Positions 1 through 6,370 of a stretch of 12,400 bases of DNA are shown here, piece after piece; the stretch's first letter is position 1, and each line of letters opens with the position of its first letter. A program made the translations under genes and the position numbers. The stretch lies in contig CAZUVM010000183.1 of assembly GCA_964623885.1 (NCBI GenBank), forward strand, positions 1 to 12,400, written 5' to 3'. The notes beneath the pieces were generated by a model, which saw nothing but the letters and a program-made list of their open reading frames with translations, was not told the DNA's origin and did not search any database. The stretch is from CAZUVM01 sp964623885 (lineage in GTDB: Bacteria; Verrucomicrobiota; Verrucomicrobiia; Limisphaerales; UBA8199).

Positions 1-2997
1 GTAGGTGTAGACGTTCGAAATGGTCGTGTTGTCCGGGAAGACGGTGCCGGTGACGCGCTGGAGGTTGTCCCAATAGTTCGTAGTGGTGAGGCCGCGCTCG
101 TCGGTGTGGCTGTAGACGAGGCCGTTATTGTAGTAGGTGAACGAATTGGTGCGCTTGATTTCGATATCGGCCGTTTGTTGGAGCCAATTCGCGGTAGGGC
201 CGCTGCCAAAGTACGTATTGACTGTGGTCAGACCTGCCGCGCTGCTGATTCTGGCAAGTTGGCCGTTGCCGTTGTAGGAGTAAGCGGTGATATCGCCCAC
301 GGCATTCGTTATTCCCGTGACCTGGTGATTGGAGTTGTACGCGTAACCATTGGTCGAGCCGTCGGCCTCTATGGTGGCAGCCAGGTCGACGCCATTCGTG
401 GCGTAAACATTGACGTTGGTGCGCAGGGCGATAACGCCCGAGCTGGTTGTGTAAGTGCTGATGGTGTTGGTCGGCTTGAACCAGCCGTCCCTCTCCGTGA
501 ACTGGTACCAGGTTGAGCCGTCAGGCAATACTTGAGCAAGGACCCACGGCAGGATGTGATCGCCCGAGCCGTTGGTGGTGCCTTTGTCGGCATAATCATA
601 CCACGTTAGCTGGCCCATGATTGTTCCGTCAGGGCTGGGCTCCCGCTGGATGGAGAGAGTGTCAATTCGGCGGTCCGTAACGAGCCAATGGCGCATCCTG
701 GCTCGAAGGAAGTCCGAGCTGGTGAGGTAATTCACTACGTTAGTGGACAGAGCGGAGTACTGCAGCGGTCCCCAGTAGTAGCTGTTACGGTCATTCGGCG
801 CGTTGTCGAGGGTGCCGATCGGCGTGTTCGTTGGTACGAGGCTGTCGTCGAAGGCCGAGGGTTCATAGGGCGGCGCGCCAACAAAGGCATAGAGCTGGTG
901 GCCGAGGTCAGGCTGGGTGATATCTACGCTGCGGTCGGGATTGCAGCCCTCGCCCCCAGTGGGCATGTCGACTGGAGCGAAGGAGGTGACGCCGTACGGG
1001 GTCGTAAGATTGGTCAGCCACCCGTTCTGATCGTATAGGAAGGAACTGGTCAGGCCGATCTCGTCCGTGATGCTCGTCAGGAGACCATTGGTGTCGTAGT
1101 AGAAAAACGCGCTGCGCCCGAACGGATCGCTCACCTCATTAATGAAGTTCGTGTAGTCACCATTCGTTTGATAGTATATTGAATTAGTACCACCGTTAGG
1201 GTCCACGACGTTGGCCAACTTGATAACGATGTCGGTAGGGTTGTACGCGGCGTAGTAGAAGCTCGTGGCGAAACCTTCCGGTGAGATTTTTTGCGAGAGG
1301 TAGTGGTACCGGTACGGGGTGCCGTCCCAATTAGTCGGGGAGAATCCATAAACGTCCATGCCGCCATCGGGGCGCAGAATCAGAAGGTTGGTAAGGACCC
1401 CCGAATTGTTGGTGGCAGCCACCAGTTTGAGGCTGTTGAAGTAGTTGGTGGCGATGACCTCGGCGTTGTTGAAGTTGTAAAGGCCCCCACGGGGGTAGTA
1501 TATGGTAAAATCAAACGTGCCGTAGCGGTTGTAATCGGCTGAGTCGATTAGGCCCAGCCAGGAGCAGCCCCAGTTGCTGCCGAAGCAGCCGCCGTCGCTC
1601 ACAAACGGCTGGTCCTCCTCGCGCTGTTTGTAGCTGAGAAGCAGAGAGAGTCTGGGGCCGAACGGCGGCTGGTAGGCCAGTGGTTCGTCGTCAGACCAAA
1701 TGTTGATATAAGGTTCAGAAATCCTAAAGCCGGCCATTCCGAAAAGACTGCACCCGCCGCAGCCTCCACCTCCGTGGCCAAGGAGGCCGGAGCCGCCAGC
1801 CCCGGATCCACCCCCACGCCCGGGTTCCCCGGCGAGGGCGTTGCCGCCCGGCGGACAGGTGCCATCGCACTCGCAGCATTGGTCGTCGGCATCTTCGAAA
1901 AAATCAGGCATGCCCTGGCCGAGAACAACCGCAGCCTGATCGGTGCTCAGGGGAGTGAATCCTGAGGGAATATTCGTCGACACGACCATGAAGTAGCCGC
2001 TGGCCTCTGCATTAATGACATCGCCGACCATCCAGCGGGACCGGCCGAATGTGGGATCATCGACGCGGTATAAGTCCCCGCGTTGCGCGACGATAGCGGC
2101 GTAGTGGTTCTGCGACCAATGAATCACCGACGGGACCGGGATTAGAGCACTCGATTGGCGCACGACCGGCACGAGACCCAGGCCGTGTTCAGTGGAAAGG
2201 TTTGCCAAGGTGGCCATGGAGAAGCCATTGGTCGGTGACGGCACAGCGAGAATTGCGCCACTGTTGAACTTCAGGTTCAGAGCGCGCGCCACATTGCAGA
2301 GCGCGAAGGTGCCGCACCGGTAAGACAAACCGGGCTGGAGCTTCATATGCGCGATCGCTTCGCCAGTGCGCCCCCACATCTGAGAGAGGGGGCCGCGATC
2401 GAGGACACGCCCACCGTTCTGCTGACGGAGTGCGACCAGGGCCTCGTAACGACCCAGGCTCGCCAGGAGCCGGCTCCAGTGAGCCAGCGTATAGTCGCCG
2501 ACGAGCTTGGCCGGCCCACTGTTGGACGTTTGTGTGGTGTTCCAGGCGATTTGCCAATGCTGCAATGCCAGCGTATCGCGACCGGCCTCGTGGTACGCCT
2601 GGGCGAGCAGACTTCGAAGCGAGGGCACCCAGCCTGACTGCGGATACGACGAGAGAAAGCCCTCCGCAGCGGAAAGACTGGCCGGCCATTGATTGGTCCG
2701 GATGCTCTCGAGTGAATCCCAGAGCACCTCGGTTTCGGCTTGAGGCGGCGGTGTATCCCCGATGAACACGAGTGGGCGGTCTAAAATAGTCGCTGTGGAG
2801 ACATAGGCCGCGACTGTCTGGCCCGAATCGACAGCGGCGCCCGCGGCCTTCCAAGTGAGGACGGAAGAACAAACCGCGAGAAGCAAAAGATACGCTGCAG
2901 GAGTCGCGCGCGGAGAATTAGCGCGCGGTTGAAGTGCGGGGCGGCAGCAACGCAAGAGCATGGCAATACGGTGATCCAAAAGGCAGGTTTCTTTCAT
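1..2997 (-). CDS. Secreted C39-like cysteine peptidase / RHS-repeat protein (3' part off the left edge)
   Basis: This minus-strand frame is open from 3105 to base 1, giving at least 999 residues without a stop. I chose ATG 2995-2997; ATG 3001-3003 and ATG 2959-2961 (residue 13) are alternatives, and none has a clear ribosome binding site. A hydrophobic stretch at residues 33-48 looks like a Sec signal or anchor. Residues ~75-215 are helical and Trp-rich, TPR-like. Residues ~220-320 match a C39-type papain-like peptidase: Cys228 in YRCGTFAL, His298 in QNHYAAIV, Asp314 in RVDDPTF. Residues ~374-417 form a Cys/Gly-rich linker (QCCECDG; GGGGCGGCS). From ~420 an RHS lead-in follows (PPFGPRLSLLLSYKQR), then YD repeats from ~600 to the edge, for example YDQNGWLTNL and YSYNGNGQLARI. 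RHS repeats normally build a β-shell around a C-terminal toxin or effector, but that end is not visible. The peptidase assignment is a motif-level inference; the RHS assignment is firm. Confidence 0.87.
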   Translation of the reverse strand, partial: MKETCLLDHRIAMLLRCCRPALQPRANSPRATPAAYLLLLAVCSSVLTWKAAGAAVDSGQTVAAYVSTATILDRPLVFIGDTPPPQAETEVLWDSLESIRTNQWPASLSAAEGFLSSYPQSGWVPSLRSLLAQAYHEAGRDTLALQHWQIAWNTTQTSNSGPAKLVGDYTLAHWSRLLASLGRYEALVALRQQNGGRVLDRGPLSQMWGRTGEAIAHMKLQPGLSYRCGTFALCNVARALNLKFNSGAILAVPSPTNGFSMATLANLSTEHGLGLVPVVRQSSALIPVPSVIHWSQNHYAAIVAQRGDLYRVDDPTFGRSRWMVGDVINAEASGYFMVVSTNIPSGFTPLSTDQAAVVLGQGMPDFFEDADDQCCECDGTCPPGGNALAGEPGRGGGSGAGGSGLLGHGGGGCGGCSLFGMAGFRISEPYINIWSDDEPLAYQPPFGPRLSLLLSYKQREEDQPFVSDGGCFGSNWGCSWLGLIDSADYNRYGTFDFTIYYPRGGLYNFNNAEVIATNYFNSLKLVAATNNSGVLTNLLILRPDGGMDVYGFSPTNWDGTPYRYHYLSQKISPEGFATSFYYAAYNPTDIVIKLANVVDPNGGTNSIYYQTNGDYTNFINEVSDPFGRSAFFYYDTNGLLTSITDEIGLTSSFLYDQNGWLTNLTTPYGVTSFAPVDMPTGGEGCNPDRSVDITQPDLGHQLYAFVGAPPYEPSAFDDSLVPTNTPIGTLDNAPNDRNSYYWGPLQYSALSTNVVNYLTSSDFLRARMRHWLVTDRRIDTLSIQREPSPDGTIMGQLTWYDYADKGTTNGSGDHILPWVLAQVLPDGSTWYQFTERDGWFKPTNTISTYTTSSGVIALRTNVNVYATNGVDLAATIEADGSTNGYAYNSNHQVTGITNAVGDITAYSYNGNGQLARISSAAGLTTVNTYFGSGPTANWLQQTADIEIKRTNSFTYYNNGLVYSHTDERGLTTTNYWDNLQRVTGTVFPDNTTISNVYTY

Positions 2998-3105
2998 AAG
3001 CATAGGCCAAAATGTTGTCCCACTGAAATGCCGAACGGTCCGTTCCAGAGAGATTTCCCAGGGCTTGTCGGGGAACTTGAGCCCCGCTAATCCGGCTTTC
3101 AAGCC

Positions 3106-3471
3106 TCACTTATTGTCTAATCGCGACAAAATTGTCGACGCGCGACACTTTACAGGTTGACGGTAAGTGGGCGCGAAAGTTTGCGGGCTAGCCGCGTAGA
3201 ATTCTTTGAACTCATGGCACAAGTGGGATTCGTTGCCAAAGCCGAGTTCGTGCGCCACGGCGGCGTTGGACCAACCTTGGGAAATCAGGTCGCGAGCAGC
3301 CCGGCAGCGGAGGGTCCTGGCCCAGGCACGGACCGTCTGCTGGCGGTGGTGAGCAAAGAATCTCTCGAGCTGCCGAAGGGAAATGGAGCAGAGCGCAGCC
3401 ATGTCCGCTGGGCGGAACTTCGCGTCGCGCGCCAGTTGTTCCCAATCGACTTGTGCGAGCGGCTTGCTCAT
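3106..3471 (-). CDS. Small AraC/XylS-type DNA-binding protein (HTH domain only)
   Basis: This encodes 121 residues from ATG 3469-3471, ending at TGA 3106-3108; an in-frame GTG at 3481-3483 would add four residues. The whole protein corresponds to the AraC-family DNA-binding domain, with two helix-turn-helix units. The first is around MAALCSISLRQLERFF. The second is around WSNAAVAHELGFGNESHLCH, followed by the family's usual closing FKEFYAASPQTF. Canonical AraC regulators are about 250-300 residues with a sensor domain, which is absent here, so the protein must be constitutive or regulated otherwise. It lies directly upstream of the C39/RHS gene on the same strand, 108 bp from that gene's ATG, so co-transcription or local regulation is plausible. 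No ribosome binding site is obvious for either start. The family call is firm; the target is unknown. Confidence 0.85.
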   Translation of the reverse strand: MSKPLAQVDWEQLARDAKFRPADMAALCSISLRQLERFFAHHRQQTVRAWARTLRCRAARDLISQGWSNAAVAHELGFGNESHLCHEFKEFYAASPQTFAPTYRQPVKCRASTILSRLDNK

Positions 3472-3551
3472 CGAGATCAACACGCTTGGTGAAGCTCAAG
3501 AAAGAGTCACAATGGCTAATACGGATGAAAGAGGACGGATCTTACAAAAAT

Positions 3552-3564
3552 GTGCGGTCCGCAC
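3552..3564. promoter_or_regulatory. 13-bp palindrome upstream of the AraC-type gene (possible operator)
   Basis: GTGCGG-T-CCGCAC is a perfect inverted repeat with a one-base centre, about 80 bp upstream of the AraC-type start. On the minus strand it is followed at once by ATTTTT, so it also resembles a short hairpin with a T-run ahead of the gene. It could be an operator, an attenuator or chance; nothing beyond symmetry and position supports a function. Confidence 0.25.
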
Positions 3565-3810
3565 CCCGCTGTCACGTCGACTTTCGTAAGAAACCGAGCC
3601 ACACCCAACAATTGATGTTTGCATGAAACAAAAAGCGTCTGCCACGGTGATCAACGCGTCGCGAATGCATCTTCTTTGCAAGTCGCGCCTCAGCGAGCCG
3701 CCCCCTTTTATCGCGATCGTTCTACATCAAAAAGATTTTTCAATTCCTACTTGACCGATTAGCTGCGAAAATCTAAGCTTCTCACAAGCTGAAATATATT
3801 AAACACTTCT

Positions 3811-3872
3811 AATCTATCTAATTTATCATCTAATCCGCTGAATCCATCAAATCCTTTTAATCCCGAATATCC
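3811..3872. repeat. AT-rich array of AATCC-type motifs at 9-nt spacing
   Basis: AATCC occurs at 3832, 3841, 3850 and 3859, and TATCC at 3868, each exactly 9 nt apart with unrelated 4-nt fillers (GCTG, ATCA, TTTT, CGAA). AATCT at 3811 and AATTT at 3820 show the same 9-nt step, offset by 3 nt from the main register. On the minus strand it reads as GGATTNNNN repeated. The fillers vary while the pentamer is kept, unlike an ordinary microsatellite. It is not coding in any convincing frame. I have a general memory of similar GGATT-rich intergenic tracts in environmental bacterial genomes but know no assigned function. Confidence 0.6.
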
Positions 3873-3880
3873 AGCTTAGG

Positions 3881-3917
3881 CCTGCCGAGTTTTTCTGGGC
3901 AGGGAAACCGACGGTTT
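3881..3917. repeat. Two adjacent short inverted repeats upstream of the HTH gene
   Basis: CCTGCC at 3881-3886 pairs with GGCAGG at 3898-3903 around an 11-nt loop that contains further AG/CT pairing and a T5 tract. AAACCG (3905-3910), A and CGGTTT (3912-3917) then form a second perfect palindrome, followed by the 8-bp palindrome ACAATTGT at 3919-3926. They lie 70-120 bp before the HTH gene start. They may be operator or leader structures, or remnants of a repeat element. There is no T-tract after either stem, so a classical terminator is unlikely. Confidence 0.35.
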
Positions 3918-3997
3918 AACAATTGTCCTTCAGGTCCGCGCGCCGAGTCAACGGCCGCGGCTCACCTGAACGACACCGGGTCACGAAAGGACCATAG

Positions 3998-4408
3998 ATG
4001 CACGATGATAAGACGGTTCAGCGGTTCGTTGAACTCCGCTCTCAGGGTTGGACCTTTGCTCGAATCGCAACCGAGCTGAAAGTCTCCAAGCCCACTCTCA
4101 TTAACTGGAGCCGAAAGCACCAGTTTCAGATCCAGAACCTGCGGGCGGTCGAATTGGAAGCCCTAGCCGATCAGTGGCTCTCCTCCGTTTCCGACCGGCT
4201 CAACTCGCTCGGGGAACACCTCCACAAGATCGAGGCCGAGTTGGCCACGCGCGATGTTAAAGATCTCTCGACCACCCAGCTCTATTCGGTAGCCCGGAAT
4301 TTGCGCCGGCAAATTCAGCAGACCGCCGGCCCGGTCCAGTTTACCTCGCCGGTCGGCGAGATCCCTGACGAAGAATACCACGACCAGGTCGAGGACTGGA
4401 AAGGCTGA
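3998..4408 (+). CDS. Small helix-turn-helix DNA-binding protein with C-terminal helical region
   Basis: The product is 136 residues. Start ATG 3998 is preceded by an AAAGGA ribosome binding site (3986-3991) with six-base spacing. Residues ~4-40 form a homeodomain-like HTH of the terminase-small-subunit or transposase-HTH type: QGWTFARIATELKVSKPTLI, where KVSKPTLINWSR is the recognition helix. Residues ~45-112 are charged and helical, probably coiled coil (LRAVELEALADQWL; LHKIEAELATRDV). The acidic tail ends IPDEEYHDQVEDWKG. I recall similar HTH-plus-helix proteins as multi-copy families in Verrucomicrobia and related phyla, without a proven function. No terminase large subunit or transposase is nearby, so a phage or IS role is not supported. 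The next gene on the same strand starts 242 bp downstream, separated by repeat elements. The DNA-binding call is good; the role is unknown. Confidence 0.8.
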   Translation: MHDDKTVQRFVELRSQGWTFARIATELKVSKPTLINWSRKHQFQIQNLRAVELEALADQWLSSVSDRLNSLGEHLHKIEAELATRDVKDLSTTQLYSVARNLRRQIQQTAGPVQFTSPVGEIPDEEYHDQVEDWKG

Positions 4409-4470
4409 CTAACTTTACCGCCCGAAAAAACGATTCTTGGTTAAGAAATAGTAAAGAAACGGTTAAGCTC

Positions 4471-4540
4471 AACCCGTCGGGGTTGCAGAAGGTAGCCGGT
4501 GGTCGCACCGAGCGAAGGCGGGAGCAGAGACCTCCGGTTG
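4471..4540. repeat. Structured intergenic repeat (two nested-stem hairpins)
   Basis: AACCC (4471-4475) and GGGTT (4480-4484) form a hairpin with a GTCG loop. Twelve bases on, CCGGTGGTC (4496-4504) pairs with GACCTCCGG (4529-4537) with a single mismatch, around an Arg/Ser-codon-like purine-rich loop. This layout resembles dispersed extragenic elements I recall from planctomycete and verrucomicrobial genomes, a CGTCGGGGTT hairpin followed by a GCCGGTGGTC stem. Membership in such a family is inference. It lies within a nominal frame opening at TTG 4483 and argues that this frame is not translated here. Confidence 0.5.
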
Positions 4541-4561
4541 ATAGGCAGGCCGAAAACATAT

Positions 4562-4588
4562 CCCCTCTCCTCCTCAGGAGGAGAGGGG
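4562..4588. repeat. REP-like perfect palindrome (12-bp stem, 3-nt loop)
   Basis: CCCCTCTCCTCC (4562-4573), loop TCA (4574-4576) and GGAGGAGAGGGG (4577-4588) make a perfect 12-bp stem. It is followed by GGGGGAGAAGAGG at 4591-4603, a one-sided G-rich tail. Palindromes of this CCCTCTCC...GGAGAGGG type with a G-rich tail are common dispersed REP-like elements in many bacteria. No RAYT transposase that would mobilise it is visible in this window. Confidence 0.7.
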
Positions 4589-4650
4589 CCGGGGGAGAAG
4601 AGGCCCTGCGTTCTGCGCCCGCAAAACTGTTGCCGCTGCCCCGGGCTCTT

Positions 4651-5289
4651 ATGCCAATGCACAAACACCGCCGCATCTTGCGACGGACGGCGCGTTTAGC
4701 GCTCCGGCGTGTCATGCGTTCCGCCATCCGCACGCGCTGGCGCGCGCCCAACGATCTCGCCACTGCGCTTGCCTGTTTCCGGCGCGCCATTCGCGCCCAT
4801 CGTTGCCTTGCCCGGCTGTCCCCATCTCACTTCAATTCGGCGGTGGTCGAACGCGAGCGCCGCGAGCGCGAGGCCCGTCGCCGCTGGGATGAGGCCTGCA
4901 ACCAGGCCATTGCCAAAGTCTATGGCACCGAACCCAAACCGGTGCCGGAACCTGACCCGCCGCCACTTCCTCCACCGCGCACCCGGCGAGCGGTCGAACG
5001 CGAATTGGCTTCGTGCCGTCTCTGGTTCGATATCGGAAGCGACGCGATGCGACGATTTAAAGCCCGACGCCGCTACGACCGGGTGAGCCTTAGCCAACTG
5101 CTGAGCATGATCGACCTTGGGCACGATCTTGGCCGGCTGGCTACCGGCATCGATTCGGCGCAGCCCCAAACCGAACCCTCGTTCCATGCTACCGCTTTGG
5201 CGGATCTCAAACGCATCTACGGTGACCAACCCGATCCACCGCCATCAGCTCTCGTGGTAGGGACGTCGTCCCCGGCGTCCCCTTTCTAA
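4651..5289 (+). CDS. Arg-rich hypothetical protein downstream of the HTH gene
   Basis: The product is 212 residues from ATG 4651 (a second ATG at 4657), ending at TAA 5287-5289. The frame is open back to TTG 4483, but that segment consists of palindromic repeats, so I place the start after them; no strong ribosome binding site is visible. I do not recognise the family. Residues 1-60 are very Arg-rich and helical (RRILRRTARLALRRVMRSAI). Residues ~66-90 are a charged helix (ERERREREARRRWDEACNQA). Residues ~97-110 are a proline spacer (EPDPPPLPPPR), with a second helical region at ~112-200. The basic N-terminus suggests nucleic-acid binding (inference). It shares strand with the HTH gene and ends 5 bp from the convergent xdhC stop. 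The final residues (VVGTSSPASPF) coincide with a GC-rich inverted repeat, so the native C-terminus may be altered. Confidence 0.55.
   Translation: MPMHKHRRILRRTARLALRRVMRSAIRTRWRAPNDLATALACFRRAIRAHRCLARLSPSHFNSAVVERERREREARRRWDEACNQAIAKVYGTEPKPVPEPDPPPLPPPRTRRAVERELASCRLWFDIGSDAMRRFKARRRYDRVSLSQLLSMIDLGHDLGRLATGIDSAQPQTEPSFHATALADLKRIYGDQPDPPPSALVVGTSSPASPF
5260..5285 (+). terminator. GC-rich hairpin with pyrimidine tail at the end of the Arg-rich gene
   Basis: GGGACG (5260-5265) pairs with CGTCCC (5276-5281), followed by CTTT. The same left arm also pairs with CGTCCC at 5267-5272, giving the 13-bp palindrome GGGACGTCGTCCC. It overlaps the last codons of the gene. It could be a weak terminator for this gene or another dispersed palindromic repeat. 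The T-tract is short, so terminator function is uncertain. Confidence 0.3.
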
Positions 5290-5294
5290 TTCCG

Positions 5295-6251
5295 CTATGG
5301 GCGCTGTTCTGCTTGTTCCGCCACTTCCGCACGCTTATCGACAAACTGCGCCATAATGCTGACCGCAATTTCCATTACGCTCCGGCACCGAATCTTGATG
5401 CCAACCGGACACACAACGCGTTTCAACTCCTCTGGGGTCGCCAGCCCTTCCTGCTCGAAATGTTCGAAAATGGTCCGCGCTTTGCGCGAACTGCCAATCA
5501 TCCCAAGGAAGCGGAACGGCTTGTGAATCCAGTCTCGCAGCACCAGTGCGTCATGCCGATGCCCGCGCGTCACAATCAACCCAAAGCTCGGCGTGTCCGG
5601 TAGCGGCTCCGCCAAAAGCTTCTCCCAAACCTCGGCTCGTAATGCTACTGCCGGCGGAAAAAACCGATGATTCGCCAGCGCCGGACGGTCGTCGAACACC
5701 GTCACCCCGAAATCCAGTTGCAAAGCAAGCGGCGCCACCGCCTGCGCGATGTGCCCGGCGCCGGCAATCCATAGGGCGCAAGGCGGCGTCACCGTTTCCC
5801 GGTACAACCAAGCCTCGTTGGCCGCGTCCGGCTCCGCTTGATGGTTTATCCCTTGAATCGCAAATCCCGCCGTTACGCCCCAATCCAATCTCGTCTTGCG
5901 CTCCGCGAGCTCGCGCCAAAACTCCTCTCCCATGGCCTGTGCGTTCGGCAAAATCGCTCCCACCACTTTTCCTCCGCATACCAGCCCGTCGTCCCAGCCA
6001 AAATCATGATCCAGGAGTAGATCGAATTCAGCCGGCTCGCCCGTCCGCAGCGATTGCAATGCCCGTTGTTGGATTTCTGCTTCCAGGCACCCGCCGCCAA
6101 GTGTGCCTTCAATCCGCCCATCGCTGAAAAACAATGCTTTAGCGCCGATCTTCTGCGGACTGGATCCTTTCACTCCCGAGATGATCCCCAATACGACCGG
6201 CTCGCGCCGTCGCGCAGCTTCCGCCAGGGTCTCAAAAACCGCTTTGTGCAC
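5295..6251 (-). CDS. xdhC: XdhC/CoxI-family molybdoenzyme maturation factor
   Basis: The product is 318 residues; the start is GTG 6249-6251, as no ATG fits the family N-terminus better, and the stop is TAG 5295-5297. XdhC proteins bind molybdenum cofactor, promote its sulfuration and insert it into xanthine-dehydrogenase-type hydroxylases in the cytoplasm. The N-terminal XdhC/CoxI domain spans residues ~5-105, with GSSPQKIGAK (29-38), GGGCLEAEI (52-60, conserved Cys55) and CGG (92-94). A C-terminal Rossmann-like domain begins at GAGHIA (164-169) and contains GMIGSSRKAR. The family's closing PxG...EIAVSI motif reads PVGIKIRCRSVMEIAVSI. IRCRSV replaces the more usual glycine/threonine-proline segment, so substrate contacts there may differ. 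No molybdenum hydroxylase subunit is in the window, so its client is encoded elsewhere. It converges with the Arg-rich gene and diverges from the CE15 gene. Confidence 0.9.
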   Translation of the reverse strand: MHKAVFETLAEAARRREPVVLGIISGVKGSSPQKIGAKALFFSDGRIEGTLGGGCLEAEIQQRALQSLRTGEPAEFDLLLDHDFGWDDGLVCGGKVVGAILPNAQAMGEEFWRELAERKTRLDWGVTAGFAIQGINHQAEPDAANEAWLYRETVTPPCALWIAGAGHIAQAVAPLALQLDFGVTVFDDRPALANHRFFPPAVALRAEVWEKLLAEPLPDTPSFGLIVTRGHRHDALVLRDWIHKPFRFLGMIGSSRKARTIFEHFEQEGLATPEELKRVVCPVGIKIRCRSVMEIAVSIMAQFVDKRAEVAEQAEQRP

Positions 6252-6326
6252 GATGCGAAAGGATAATCCGGGACGACAATTCGGTCGAGTGCGATCGACC
6301 TTTCCAGGAGAACCAGCTTTCCGTCA

Positions 6327-6355
6327 TTGCGGCGCTCGGTTGAGGACTATATAAA
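6327..6355 (+). promoter_or_regulatory. Candidate promoter upstream of the CE15 gene
   Basis: TTGCGG (6327-6332) is separated by exactly 17 bp from TATAAA (6350-6355), a sigma-70-like arrangement in the 119-bp divergent gap between xdhC and the CE15 gene. Initiation about 7 nt after the -10 would leave a very short leader before ATG 6371. This makes the call tentative. Confidence 0.3.
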
Positions 6356-6370
6356 CGCCCTGAAGGCACT

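Larger units (their letters stand above)
3484..3997. other. Intergenic region between divergent AraC-type and HTH genes
   Basis: This is about 510 bp with no convincing gene; short open frames across it look like chance. It should carry the promoters of both flanking genes, but no clean -35/-10 pair stands out. Visible structure, listed separately, is a 13-bp palindrome at 3552-3564, a 9-nt periodic AATCC array at 3811-3872, and hairpins at 3881-3903 and 3905-3917. The stretch 3720-3880 is clearly more AT-rich than the surrounding genes. Confidence 0.6.

Noticed and set aside
2189..2872. A 227-codon minus-strand open frame, and plus-strand frames at 2347-2765
   Set aside because: They overlap the C39/RHS gene in other frames, lack recognisable motifs, and are Arg/Pro-rich as expected for shadows of GC-rich coding sequence.
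1..2997. Polymorphic toxin with immunity gene
   Set aside because: The C-terminal region and downstream gene are outside the window, so a toxin cannot be claimed from this sequence.
3003..3108. Open, in-frame spacer between the AraC-type TGA and the C39/RHS ORF, suggesting readthrough fusion
   Set aside because: About 34 stop-free codons are quite likely by chance at this GC content, and the spacer translation has no motif.
3124..3137. CGACAA-AA-TTGTCG inverted repeat as terminator of the AraC-type gene
   Set aside because: It lies inside the last codons of that gene and has no T-tract after it; the loop is too small for a stable terminator.
3811..3872. CRISPR-like array
   Set aside because: The conserved unit is only five bases and the spacers four bases; no cas genes are present.
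4483..4650. TTG 4483 as start of the Arg-rich protein
   Set aside because: The added 56 codons are made of two palindromic repeat elements and have no ribosome binding site.
4696..5229. A 177-codon minus-strand open frame opposite the Arg-rich protein
   Set aside because: It has no family features, and the plus-strand frame fits the operon-like order after the HTH gene better. This is less certain than the other shadows because neither strand's product is recognised.
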